A program made the position numbers and the translations under genes. From Flavobacterium sp. HTF (GTDB lineage Bacteria > Bacteroidota > Bacteroidia > Flavobacteriales > Flavobacteriaceae): 57,041 bases of DNA. Under the pieces are notes generated by a model. That model did no database searches. It saw only the letters and a program-made list of their open reading frames with translations, and had not been told where the DNA came from. The DNA is taken from assembly GCF_003105115.1 (NCBI RefSeq), contig NZ_QETH01000024.1, positions 1 through 57,041 of the forward strand, written 5' to 3'. Of the stretch, positions 32,102-39,853 are shown one piece after another. The number at the start of each line of letters is the position of its first letter. Position 1 is the stretch's first letter.

Positions 32102-32329
32102 TTATTTAGGTTTTGGAGGTGGCGGAACCGGGATAGTAGCATCTCCGGGGCCCTTCGACACAACGGAGTGTTTTTTGATTGGAGGTGGAGGTACTATAAT
32201 TGGAGAATCTCCGGGGCCGTTTGCTTGTATTCCTGTTCTGTTTGCGGCTGATTTTCCGGTTTCGGCATCATCAGTGGTACAGGAAAGAAAAGCAGTAGAA
32301 ATTATTCCTAATAAGAGTAATTTTTTCAT
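32102..32329 (-). CDS. GPGD-repeat lipoprotein, copy 1 of the array
   Basis: Protein of 75 residues: signal MKKLLLLGIISTAFLSC (Cys17), linker TTDDAETGKSAANRTG, then two units GPGDSPIIVPPPPIKK and GPGDATIPVPPPPKPK. First gene of the array; any promoter lies in the AT-rich region upstream, where I see no TTACGG operator. It is the most divergent of the four in its signal sequence. Confidence 0.72.
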   Translation of the reverse strand: MKKLLLLGIISTAFLSCTTDDAETGKSAANRTGIQANGPGDSPIIVPPPPIKKHSVVSKGPGDATIPVPPPPKPK

Positions 32330-32656
32330 TCAGATACGAATTAGAGTTAGGTAAAATATTTGTTTTTGAGTCGTGATTATTAATGAAGGCTGTAAATAAT
32401 ATATAATAAAAGAGTTACAACTTCTTTAACAAATTAATGAATTTTACTCTAAAATAACTAATAATCAAATTATTTTTAGCAATATTAATATTACTAATAT
32501 GCTTTTGTAATAATAATGGAATTGACATGAAATTATTGGTCATTAATCATATTTATAATCAAAAAAGCGGATATACTTTGATAAAAGTATATCCGCTTTT
32601 TTTTAAGATTTATAAAAAACAATTCGTGAAAATTCGTGGCAAACGCATTTTAAATA
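32330..32656. other. AT-rich intergenic region with terminator
   Basis: No coding sequence seen. It contains the upstream region of the GPGD array and, at 32562-32604, a long hairpin (AAAAGCGGATATACTTT / AAGTATATCCGCTTTT) terminating the SDR gene from the right. A short ATTCGTGAAAATTCGTGGCAAACGC stretch near 32622-32646 looks like a dispersed element of the same genome type. Confidence 0.5.
32562..32604. terminator. Strong bidirectional terminator
   Basis: Stem of about 17 bp, AAAAGCGGATATACTT paired with AAGTATATCCGCTTTT, with a T-run on each strand. Confidence 0.88.
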
Positions 32657-33502
32657 TTACCCCACAATTTCCCCGCCATTAATATGAATAAATTGTCCGG
32701 TGATATAACTACTGTCTTCGCAGGCAAGAAAAACATAGGCGGGTGCTACTTCTGAGGGCTGTCCGGCTCTTCCCATCGGATTGTCTTTTCCAAAATCTGA
32801 AAGTTTGTCAAAACTAGCCACAATCAAAGGTGTCCATATCGGGCCTGGTGCTACGCCGTTTACCCTGATTTTTTTTGGTGCCAGCATTGCTGATAAAGAT
32901 CGGGTGTAACTGACAATGGCGCCTTTTGTACTGGCATAATCTACCAGATGTTCGCTTCCTCGATAGGCTGTAACGGAACTTGTATTGATAATGGTATCTC
33001 CTTCGGTCATAAAAGGCAGGGCTGCTTTTGTGATATAGAAATAAGGATAAATGTTGGTTTCGAAAGTTTTCTGTAGCTGTGCTGCCGTTATCTTTTCCAG
33101 TTCTTTTTGCGGAAATTGTATGGCAGCATTATTTACCACAATATTGATTTTTTTAAATGTTGAGTGGCATTTTTTTATTGCAGATTTACAGAATTTCTCA
33201 TCTTTTAAATCCCCGCTTATAATCAGGCACTGCTGTCCTTCTTTTTCAATCAGTCTTCTGGTTTCAAGGGCATCTTTATCTTCTTTTAAATATACAATTG
33301 CAACATTGGCACCTTCTCTGGCAAAATGAACGGCAACACTGCGGCCAATACCGCTGTCTCCACCAGTTATAAAGGCTACTTTACCTAAAAGTTTTCCGCT
33401 TCCTCCATAATTTTCACGAATAATTTCAGGCTGTGGATTCATTTGAAATTCGTTACCGGGCAGTTGCTGTTTTTGTTCGGGAAATTTCTTTGGCTTTTCC
33501 AT
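32657..33502 (-). CDS. SDR family oxidoreductase (general-stress type)
   Basis: Protein of 281 residues. After an N-terminal extension (MEKPKKFPEQKQQLPG, about 40 residues) typical of the YghA/YhdF-like stress dehydrogenases come the Rossmann motif TGGDSGIGR (46-54), NNAA, the catalytic Ser in INTSSVTAY and the YASTK active site (Y-x-x-x-K), then a PG-PIWTPL segment. It uses NAD(P)(H) on an unknown alcohol or aldehyde in the cytosol. Single gene; nearby catalase, SpoIIAA-like and acidic-protein genes suggest a stationary-phase or osmotic-stress role. Confidence 0.87.
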   Translation of the reverse strand: MEKPKKFPEQKQQLPGNEFQMNPQPEIIRENYGGSGKLLGKVAFITGGDSGIGRSVAVHFAREGANVAIVYLKEDKDALETRRLIEKEGQQCLIISGDLKDEKFCKSAIKKCHSTFKKINIVVNNAAIQFPQKELEKITAAQLQKTFETNIYPYFYITKAALPFMTEGDTIINTSSVTAYRGSEHLVDYASTKGAIVSYTRSLSAMLAPKKIRVNGVAPGPIWTPLIVASFDKLSDFGKDNPMGRAGQPSEVAPAYVFLACEDSSYITGQFIHINGGEIVG

Positions 33503-33735
33503 TTTACTTCAGTTAATTCATTAATACATTTAAAATTACCTGAATTCTGTTTAAGATATTGACTGGATAAAACGAAAGATTAACGTTATAGAAACTTTTA
33601 TTAATAGAGATTCTGTAAGATTATATTGAGATAATATAATGGAAAAAAAATTGTTTCTTTTTATTTTTATTCTAAATTTCCGATGGTGTGACCCGGAATT
33701 CTCAAAATGAATTTCAATAATTAATTTTTAAAAAA

Positions 33736-34104
33736 ATGATACATCAAATCGATACAACAGATAATATTGTTGCTTTCAGAGCATTAGCAGAAGTGACAAA
33801 AGAAGACTTTCAGAGTGTAGTGGTTCCGGCGGTAGAAAAACTGGTAAAACAAATGAATGAAATCAATTTTTTATTGGTTTTGGACACTGATATAGAGAAT
33901 TTTACAGCCGGCGCATGGCTGCAGGATGCGATGCTGGGGCTTAAGCATCTGGGAAAGTGGAACAGAGCTGCCATAGTTTCTGATTCTGAAGAAATCATAT
34001 CCTTTACAAATGGGTTTAGCTATGTTGTGCCAGGTGAATTTAAAGGTTTTAAAAAAGAGGCTTTCAACAAAGCACTTAACTGGGTTGAAGGTAATATCAA
34101 TTAG
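33736..34104 (+). CDS. SpoIIAA-like (STAS/SEC14-fold) protein
   Basis: Protein of 122 residues fitting the SpoIIAA-like family: an N-terminal strand pair (VAFRALAEVTKEDFQSVVVPAVEKLVKQ), INFLLVLDTDIENFTAGAWLQDAMLGLKHLGKW, a strand RAAIVSDSEEI, and a C-terminal FKGFKKEAFNKALNWV. The family shares the SEC14/STAS fold and may bind lipids or partners; the function is unproven. Cytosolic, single gene, followed by a strong terminator. Confidence 0.8.
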   Translation: MIHQIDTTDNIVAFRALAEVTKEDFQSVVVPAVEKLVKQMNEINFLLVLDTDIENFTAGAWLQDAMLGLKHLGKWNRAAIVSDSEEIISFTNGFSYVVPGEFKGFKKEAFNKALNWVEGNIN

Positions 34105-34143
34105 AAATAGCTTTGCGCTAAAATACCATTCCCATTCCTAAAT

Positions 34144-34178
34144 AAAAAAAGCACTTCAGATGAAGTGCTTTTTTTTAT
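34144..34178. terminator. Bidirectional terminator
   Basis: AAAGCACTTCA / TGAAGTGCTTT with a very short loop and runs of A and T, between convergent genes. Confidence 0.88.
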
Positions 34179-34194
34179 TTGGTGCATTACTTAA

Positions 34195-34476
34195 TTAACC
34201 TTCGTAAAAGTTTCCTGTAATGTCTGTACTTTTATTGACATTCTCTGATTTTTTGGCTTTAAATTTTTTGTAGCATGCAGACGTAAGTAATGGTAACGCC
34301 AGTCCTGCAAGAAGGTTTCCTGCTTTACGATGGCCTGTTTTTTTTAATACAGCACCAATGATTAATGTACTCACTCCGGCGCAGGCTAAATGTTTTGCAG
34401 ATATTTTAGGATTATTGTTTTCTAATAAACCGGCCGCTGCGTTTCCAATTAATAATGGATTAATGAAATTTGACAT
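34195..34476 (-). CDS. Small Ala/Gly-rich membrane protein
   Basis: Protein of 93 residues with hydrophobic stretches at about 7-17, 31-45 and 53-69 (LACAGVSTLIIGAVL; AGNLLAGLALPLL) and a Lys-rich, soluble C-terminus. I do not recognise a family. It lies among stress-related genes and has its own start. Its codon use matches the surroundings, so it is probably real. Confidence 0.6.
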   Translation of the reverse strand: MSNFINPLLIGNAAAGLLENNNPKISAKHLACAGVSTLIIGAVLKKTGHRKAGNLLAGLALPLLTSACYKKFKAKKSENVNKSTDITGNFYEG

Positions 34477-34564
34477 ATCTTTTATTTTTTTAAATTAAAC
34501 GTATTAAAATCTGGTTCTGTTCAGATTATTTTTAAATGAAATCTAAAAAGACTTCTATAGGTCT

Positions 34565-34759
34565 CTAATTATCCTCTGGTTTACCTGAGTCAGTTTTTTG
34601 TTCTTTATCCTTATCCTTTTTGGAAATACGATTTGGACTGTCATCTATAAACTCTTCTGCAGTCTGAGAATTATTATTAAGTTTTGAATTATGAAGGTTT
34701 TCTATGGTGTCTTTTTCCGGACAATTGTCATTGTCTGGATCATAATTTTTTTCTGCCAT
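34565..34759 (-). CDS. Small acidic hydrophilic protein
   Basis: Protein of 64 residues, no hydrophobic segment, rich in D, E, K and N (MAEKNYDPDNDNCPEKDTIE). The internal AEEFIDDSPN resembles QEEFIDDPKH of the larger acidic protein encoded 2 kb to the right. Predicted intrinsically disordered and cytosolic. No known family; a hydrophilin-like protective role is only a guess. Confidence 0.55.
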   Translation of the reverse strand: MAEKNYDPDNDNCPEKDTIENLHNSKLNNNSQTAEEFIDDSPNRISKKDKDKEQKTDSGKPEDN

Positions 34760-35190
34760 TCTTTTGATTTTAAAAATTATAATTTGTGGACTCTTTAATA
34801 TTAGCAGAGCCTTTTTTGTGAATCATCAGCAGTACTTTCTGTACCGGAAGCGTCTTTAACAATTACTGTCTTGCCATAATCTGCAATTGATTTTTGTTTT
34901 TCATGGCAATGATTTTATTGTTTTCTCATTTTTACAAAATTAAATCATTTCGTTTAATTTTTGCTTATAGAATTTAAATATCTAATTATATAATTTTAAG
35001 GATATAGTAAACCTATTGAAATAATTCGTAAATTTAGAAGTAATAGTCCTACAATAAAATTATATAATTTTTCAAAAAAAATAGTATAAAAAATTTCTCT
35101 TAAAAATTAGAATATTTGATTTGGATATTGCTGTGTTCAGTAATATTAGTACTACTCGTTGCTTTATTTTATAACTAAAAATAGCCTGGT
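34760..35190. other. AT-rich intergenic region
   Basis: No intact gene. It contains a possible broken microprotein (34801-34904, listed separately) and two exact copies of the palindromic 14-mer AATTATATAATTTT at 34984-34997 and 35058-35071, ahead of the receiver-like gene. They could be operator sites, but AT-rich DNA makes such repeats weak evidence. Confidence 0.4.
34801..34904 (-). pseudogene. Possible frameshifted microprotein
   Basis: From ATG 34904 the frame stops after 13 codons. Adding one A to the A-run right after the start would open a 34-residue product (MKKQKSIADYGKTVIVKDAS, continuing GTESTADDSQKRLC) that looks coding: charged, no low complexity, beta-like IADYGKTVIVKDASG. So this is either a decayed small gene, a sequencing slip in a homopolymer, or chance. 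Confidence 0.3.
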
Positions 35191-35655
35191 ATGAATAAAA
35201 ATGGACCTATTGTGCTTATAGAAAATAATCAGGGGGATCGGAAATTATTTATGGAAATTTTCTCTGAATTGGGGATTTTAAACAAAGTTCTTTATTTTAA
35301 TACAGCAAATGATGCATATAGCTATATAACTTTAGAAAAAACGAAAGTCTTTTTAATACTTTCAGACATTGCGTTGCTCAATATGAATGATGAACAAATT
35401 GTACAGGTTACATACAAAAAACTGAGTATGGAACTCCATTGTCCCTGCTTATTTTTTACGACTACTTTTAATCAGTGTTTTGTGATCGACCTTTATTCGG
35501 TACCTACCCACAGTTATGTCATTAAACCTTATGATTATGATAAATTTAAAGAAATTATAAATACGGTAATTGAGTATTGGTCGGATATTAAGTCTATTGA
35601 AGATTATAGAAGTGATCCGTTAAAGAGAAACAATATTCAGAATAATTTAAACTAA
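35191..35655 (+). CDS. Divergent receiver (CheY-like) protein
   Basis: Protein of 154 residues with receiver topology: first strand PIVLIENNQGDRKLF (E11-N12-N13 where a D-D or E-D pair is usual), acceptor-position Asp in LILSDIALLNM, T/S region LFFTTTF, and K-P in YVIKPYDYDKF. The loss of the second acidic metal ligand may weaken phosphorylation. There is no output domain. It resembles the CheY-like proteins scattered in Flavobacterium stress regions. Single gene with its own terminator. Confidence 0.8.
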   Translation: MNKNGPIVLIENNQGDRKLFMEIFSELGILNKVLYFNTANDAYSYITLEKTKVFLILSDIALLNMNDEQIVQVTYKKLSMELHCPCLFFTTTFNQCFVIDLYSVPTHSYVIKPYDYDKFKEIINTVIEYWSDIKSIEDYRSDPLKRNNIQNNLN

Positions 35656-35656
35656 A

Positions 35657-35684
35657 AAAACGGCACCCGGAAGGATGCCGTTTT
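35657..35684 (+). terminator. Terminator after the receiver gene
   Basis: AAAACGGCACCC-GGAA-GGATGCCGTTTT: 12-bp stem with one mismatch, a GGAA tetraloop and T-run. Confidence 0.85.
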
Positions 35685-35695
35685 GTAATTAAATG

Positions 35696-35857
35696 TTAGT
35701 CAATTTCAATTGAATCTTTATGCTTGGTTACAATTGTTAACTCTCTATCTCTTCTTAAATTTTCGTCATCACAATGATCTGAACATTTAATACTCAGAAT
35801 CGCAACAATAATAACAAAAAGAACAATTTTAGAGTTAAGATGCTTCTTATTAGTTGA
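35696..35857 (-). pseudogene. Small lipoprotein-like frame without a start codon
   Basis: A frame open from stop to stop on the minus strand encodes KKHLNSKIVLFVIIVAILSI then KCSDHCDDENLRRDRELTIV and a short tail ending in IEID. It has a proper lipoprotein signal (Lys-rich start, hydrophobic core, SIKC) and a charged mature part, yet no ATG, GTG or TTG lies before the signal. The expected start position reads AAT before AAG-AAG. Either the start was lost by mutation, or an unusual start such as ATT is used. It lies between the receiver gene terminator and a membrane protein gene. Confidence 0.4.
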
Positions 35858-35937
35858 TTAATGGGTTAATTATAAAAAATAAAACAGTTTAAAAACTGGA
35901 TTTACATAATTTTAAAATATTTTTACATAATTTCCAT

Positions 35938-36339
35938 CTAATCATTATGATTTTCAATTTGTTTTTCCTCAGATTCAATTTTCTTTATTTCAACTTTCTC
36001 TTTTTTTATGGCCTGTCTCAATAACCCGAAAAGGCTCATGTAGATATTGGCAACAAACACAAGAGAAAATAAAGCGATTAAATAACCCCTCCAATCATCT
36101 AACAATAGTTTGTAATCACAAAGAATTATAAAAATGATCGTAATGTAATGACTAAAGCAATATTCGCATGTAAACAGGTAGAAAAATTTTCGGGTCACGA
36201 TAAATCTGCCGTTTTGCGAACGCCTGACACACCATTCGTGAGGCTCCCTGAAAATCTCTTCATGAGTTACAGTCCAGCTAATGCAGGAAATTGGAATTGC
36301 TAATACAAAAAGCCATACAATTTGAGTTGCGATAGTCAT
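35938..36339 (-). CDS. Membrane protein with a C-x-x-C motif
   Basis: Protein of 133 residues: TM at about 5-22 (IVWLFVLAIPISCISWTV), a loop, a hydrophobic region with FTCEYCFSHYITIIFIIL (C-x-x-C-x-S-H), another TM about 85-105 and a charged Lys/Glu-rich cytosolic tail. The C-E-Y-C-x-S-H motif at a membrane edge resembles DUF1360-like small membrane proteins and may bind a metal; I am not certain of the family. Neighbour of the acidic-protein genes, 32 nt after the larger of them. Confidence 0.65.
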   Translation of the reverse strand: MTIATQIVWLFVLAIPISCISWTVTHEEIFREPHEWCVRRSQNGRFIVTRKFFYLFTCEYCFSHYITIIFIILCDYKLLLDDWRGYLIALFSLVFVANIYMSLFGLLRQAIKKEKVEIKKIESEEKQIENHND

Positions 36340-36371
36340 AAAATCATTGTTTTAAACCGGAATATATTTAG

Positions 36372-36848
36372 TTATTCTCTTGGATGATTTTCCGGGAAAT
36401 GTTCTGCATCAAAATCGTCCAGTTCCTCGTCTTCATCCAAGTCTTCATCAGGATTATCATTATCTAAATCAGGATCATAATCTTCATTTAAATCATCTTC
36501 TTCGCCGTCGTTTGTAATCGCATCATCCTCATTGATAACTCTTTCCTCATTCGGAATATTCTCAGCTTTCACGTCAGTGTTGCTCTCAAAATCAACCGGA
36601 TGTTTTGGGTCATCAATAAATTCTTCCTGATGTTGATACGGATCCTCATCACGCGCATAATTATCATTGTCGACAAGGGTGTTTTGTTCGTAATGATCAG
36701 GATCGCTTTCGCCAAATTCCCGTTCGTCATGTTTTTTCAAATCTTGTTTGTATTGGTCTTCATTAGAAAGAGTTCCGTCAACAAGTGTATTTTGTTCGAT
36801 ATAATCAGGATCGTGCTGACCATAATCAGGGTTTTGATACTTTTCCAT
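36372..36848 (-). CDS. Highly acidic, disordered protein
   Basis: Protein of 158 residues with very high D/E/N content and no hydrophobic core. Internal repeats: DPDYIEQNTLVDG and DPDHYEQNTLVDN; a NIPNEERVINEDD block; a long C-terminal acidic run (EDDLNEDYDPDLDNDN...). Predicted cytosolic and disordered. It is followed 32 nt later by the membrane protein gene and preceded by a related acidic gene, with which it shares ENIPNEE-x-V. Placement next to catalase suggests a stress-protective or ion-binding role, which is inference. Confidence 0.65.
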   Translation of the reverse strand: MEKYQNPDYGQHDPDYIEQNTLVDGTLSNEDQYKQDLKKHDEREFGESDPDHYEQNTLVDNDNYARDEDPYQHQEEFIDDPKHPVDFESNTDVKAENIPNEERVINEDDAITNDGEEDDLNEDYDPDLDNDNPDEDLDEDEELDDFDAEHFPENHPRE

Positions 36849-36854
36849 ACTATT

Positions 36855-37205
36855 TTATTTTTTATGATTGTTATCCAAATCGCCGTCTTTTTCTAAATAA
36901 TCAATGTTGTTTTGATTAAAATTATCATCAAGATCGTTTGGCTGCTCATTAATAATATTCCCATCCTTGTCTAATACGGTTTCTTCGTTTGGGATATTTT
37001 CATTTCTGTTATAATCGTTTGTTTCATGGTTGACATCGTTCAGGTCATCTTCTTTATACTGCATGTCATCCTTATTTTCCGTATCATATTGATCGTTGTC
37101 AAACAAATTTTCTACAGAAGCATCTCTTTTTTTGTCCGTAAGGTCAGCTTCATCATGATGAAAATTACGTTCGACCTGACCATAATTTTTATTATCGTTT
37201 TTCAT
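36855..37205 (-). CDS. Acidic, Asn/Asp-rich disordered protein
   Basis: Protein of 116 residues: MKNDNKNYGQVERNFHHDEA then D/N/E/K-rich sequence, NIPNEETVLDKDGNIINEQ and a final NIDYLEKDGDLDNNHKK. It shares the NIPNEE(T/R)V block with the next acidic protein 6 nt downstream, so the two are paralogues in one operon. No signal peptide. No family known to me. It is transcribed divergently from the catalase gene across a 403-nt gap. Confidence 0.62.
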   Translation of the reverse strand: MKNDNKNYGQVERNFHHDEADLTDKKRDASVENLFDNDQYDTENKDDMQYKEDDLNDVNHETNDYNRNENIPNEETVLDKDGNIINEQPNDLDDNFNQNNIDYLEKDGDLDNNHKK

Positions 37206-37608
37206 AACTATTCGTTTTAAAATTCACTTTTAGTTTATACCAGGCGATATTTATATTTTAATGTCTCTTACAAATTTACCTCCGGACGTATCATTTTGCT
37301 TTACACAAAATTGCGTTGAGATTCTATAATTATCAGTTTTAAATGGATGTGTCCAAATTTTAAGAACAGAAAACTTATTATTTCGGTTTTTATAAGAAAA
37401 TGATTGAAAATGTTAATTTTTTGTATTGAAAATCAAAGCTTTAAATATTGTAAGCTTTGATAAGAATCATGTAAGCCGTTCTGTTTCCTGTCTTCCTACT
37501 TTTGATTACTACAAACAATGAATTTTACCAAACTTTTTATAAAACCAGTCTGTAAGGTGAATTCATATGATTTCTTTCAAAAAAAAAATAAATTAAATTC
37601 CTATTAAT
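37206..37608. other. Divergent regulatory region upstream of katE
   Basis: No coding sequence. It contains an inverted repeat ATCAAAGCTT-N10-AAGCTTTGAT at 37432-37461, about 150 nt before the catalase start. Its symmetry fits a dimeric regulator, or it may be a hairpin in a long leader. No consensus TTG/TAnnTTTG pair was found, so the promoter may use another sigma factor. Confidence 0.5.
37432..37461. promoter_or_regulatory. 10-bp inverted repeat upstream of catalase gene
   Basis: Perfect arms ATCAAAGCTT and AAGCTTTGAT with a 10-nt spacer. There is no T-run behind it, so a terminator is unlikely; an operator is the likeliest reading. Confidence 0.45.
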
Positions 37609-39759
37609 ATGAAAAAGCAGAAACCATCAAATTACGATGATACAAATAATAAGCAAAAGGATCTCGATTTGAACAGATCAAATGCAGACGGTCAATTTCT
37701 TACTACAGATCAGGGAGTTAAAATAAATGATAACAATAACTCCCTAAAAGCAGGAGAAAGAGGACCATCATTACTGGAAGATTTCATCTTAAGAGAGAAA
37801 ATCACCAATTTTGACCATGAAAGAATTCCGGAACGAATTGTACATGCAAGAGGTTCTGCAGCCCACGGTTATTTTGAACTATATAAACCGTTGGGTAAAT
37901 ATACAAAAGCGGGTTTTCTAAATAATACCGATATTAAAACTCCTGTCTTTGTACGTTTTTCTACAGTTGCAGGATCAAGAGGATCTACAGACCTGGCGCG
38001 TGATGTTCGTGGATTTTCTGTAAAATTTTATACAGAAGAAGGGAATTATGACCTGGTTGGAAATAATATGCCTGTATTTTTTATTCAGGATGCCATGAAA
38101 TTTCCGGATCTGGTTCATGCCGTAAAACCGGAACCTCATAACGAAATTCCACAAGCAGCATCTGCCCATGATACTTTTTGGGATTTTATTTCACTGATGC
38201 CCGAATCGATGCACATGATTATGTGGGTCATGAGTGACAGGGCAATACCAAGAAGCTTAAGGATGATGGAAGGTTTTGGTGTACATACTTTTAGATTCAT
38301 CAATAACAAAAACGAATCCCACTTTGTAAAATTTCACTGGAAACCGGTATTAGGAACGCACAGTGTTTTATGGGACGAAGCACAAAAAATTTCAGGTAAA
38401 AACTCCGATTTTCATAAACAGGATTTATGGGAAGCTATTGAATCTGGAAATTTCCCTGAATGGGAATTGGGAGTACAGATTGTACCGGAAAGTGACGAAC
38501 ATAAATTCGATTTTGATTTACTGGATCCAACCAAACTAATTCCTGAAGAAATTGTACCCGTTACCATTATCGGAAAAATGACGCTGAATAAAAATCCAGA
38601 TAACTTTTTTGCAGAAACAGAACAGGTAGCATTTCATCCTGGACATGTTGTTCCGGGAATTGATTTTACCAATGACCCGTTACTGCAAGGGCGTTTATTC
38701 TCTTACACAGATACACAATTGTCAAGATTAGGAAGTCCAAATTTTCATGAAATTCCGATTAACAGAACCATTGCTCCAATGCACAATAACCAGCGCGACG
38801 GACACATGCGTCAGGAAATTGCAGTTGGTCGTGTAAGTTACCATCCAAATTCATTAGGTGGCGGCTGTCCGTTTCAGGCAAAAATTGACGAAGGAGGTTT
38901 TGCCAGTTTTAACGAACGCGTAGATGCGCACAAAGTTCGTGACAGAAGTGCCAGTTTCTCAGACCATTTTAGCCAGGCGACACTTTTTTATCAAAGTCAG
39001 ACCGAAACAGAACAAGCACATATTATTAATGCTTTGTGTTTTGAATTAGGAAAAGTTGAAACAGTAGCAATACGCGAAAGAATGCTGGGACTATTATCTA
39101 AGGTAGATAAAATACTGGTTAGTAAAGTAGCGAAAGGTTTGGGACTAAAAGTGCCAAAAGATTTAGAAACACCAATAAATCACGGAGTAGGAGCAGATGC
39201 CGATCCGACAAAGTACGAACCAAAAGAAGTTAAATCTGAAATTGATACTTCTGATGCCTTAAGCATACTTAAAAATGACAAAGGTTCCGGTATAATTGCA
39301 ACCAGACAAATTGCCTTTTTGTGCAATGATGGGGTAAATGCTGCGTCTGTAAATAATATGAAAACCACGTTGGAAAACGGCGGGGCAGTAGTCAAAATTA
39401 TTGCGCCTCACCTGGGGACTATAGTTTCTGAAGAAGGTACAGAAATTCCTGTTGACCAAAGTTACTTAACGGCAGCCTCTGTACTTTTTGATGCCGTATT
39501 TGTTCCGGCCGGAAAAGGAATTCTGGATATAAAAAATAAAAATGAAGTAAAAGAATTTGTTACTGACGCTTATAAGCATTGCAAATTTATTGCTGTTGAA
39601 GGCGAAGGAATTGAAACCCTTTGTTTTGCTCACAACGATAAAATAAGCAGGGATGTGGGTATACTGATCAGCGATCAGGCTGGCGATGAAAATTTAGCCG
39701 CTTCTTTTGCAGATGCAATAGGAAAACACCGCTTCTGGGAAAGAGAAGCAAACTTATAA
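37609..39759 (+). CDS. katE: Large-subunit catalase HPII (KatE type) with C-terminal DJ-1-like domain
   Basis: Protein of 716 residues, the length of the clade 2 catalases (about 700-750). Catalytic His79 in RIVHARGSAAHGYF; FVRFSTVAGSRGSTDLARDVRGFSVKFYT; Asn in DLVGNNMPVFF; heme-ligand Tyr region GRLFSYTDTQLSRLG. The C-terminal 150 residues (IAFLCNDGVNAASVNN ... VFVPAGKGI) form the flavodoxin/DJ-1-like domain of HPII. It breaks hydrogen peroxide into water and oxygen in the cytosol. Surrounded by stress genes; followed by a perfect terminator. Confidence 0.95.
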   Translation: MKKQKPSNYDDTNNKQKDLDLNRSNADGQFLTTDQGVKINDNNNSLKAGERGPSLLEDFILREKITNFDHERIPERIVHARGSAAHGYFELYKPLGKYTKAGFLNNTDIKTPVFVRFSTVAGSRGSTDLARDVRGFSVKFYTEEGNYDLVGNNMPVFFIQDAMKFPDLVHAVKPEPHNEIPQAASAHDTFWDFISLMPESMHMIMWVMSDRAIPRSLRMMEGFGVHTFRFINNKNESHFVKFHWKPVLGTHSVLWDEAQKISGKNSDFHKQDLWEAIESGNFPEWELGVQIVPESDEHKFDFDLLDPTKLIPEEIVPVTIIGKMTLNKNPDNFFAETEQVAFHPGHVVPGIDFTNDPLLQGRLFSYTDTQLSRLGSPNFHEIPINRTIAPMHNNQRDGHMRQEIAVGRVSYHPNSLGGGCPFQAKIDEGGFASFNERVDAHKVRDRSASFSDHFSQATLFYQSQTETEQAHIINALCFELGKVETVAIRERMLGLLSKVDKILVSKVAKGLGLKVPKDLETPINHGVGADADPTKYEPKEVKSEIDTSDALSILKNDKGSGIIATRQIAFLCNDGVNAASVNNMKTTLENGGAVVKIIAPHLGTIVSEEGTEIPVDQSYLTAASVLFDAVFVPAGKGILDIKNKNEVKEFVTDAYKHCKFIAVEGEGIETLCFAHNDKISRDVGILISDQAGDENLAASFADAIGKHRFWEREANL

Positions 39760-39775
39760 TATTTTGAATATTTGG

Positions 39776-39809
39776 AAATGGCAAAACGGATTAATCTGTT
39801 TTGCCATTT
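39776..39809 (+). terminator. Long terminator after katE
   Basis: AAATGGCAAAAC / GTTTTGCCATTT with an inner GATTAATC palindrome, one of the longest hairpins in the window, followed by a T-rich run. Confidence 0.9.
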
Positions 39810-39853
39810 TTAATTGGTATAAAAAAGTATGTCAAAACTTTAAAACATAAACC

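Noticed and set aside
20917..32329. Mobile genomic island with defined ends
   Set aside because: The gene content looks accessory, but no integrase, transposase, tRNA target or flanking direct repeat was seen, so no boundaries can be drawn.
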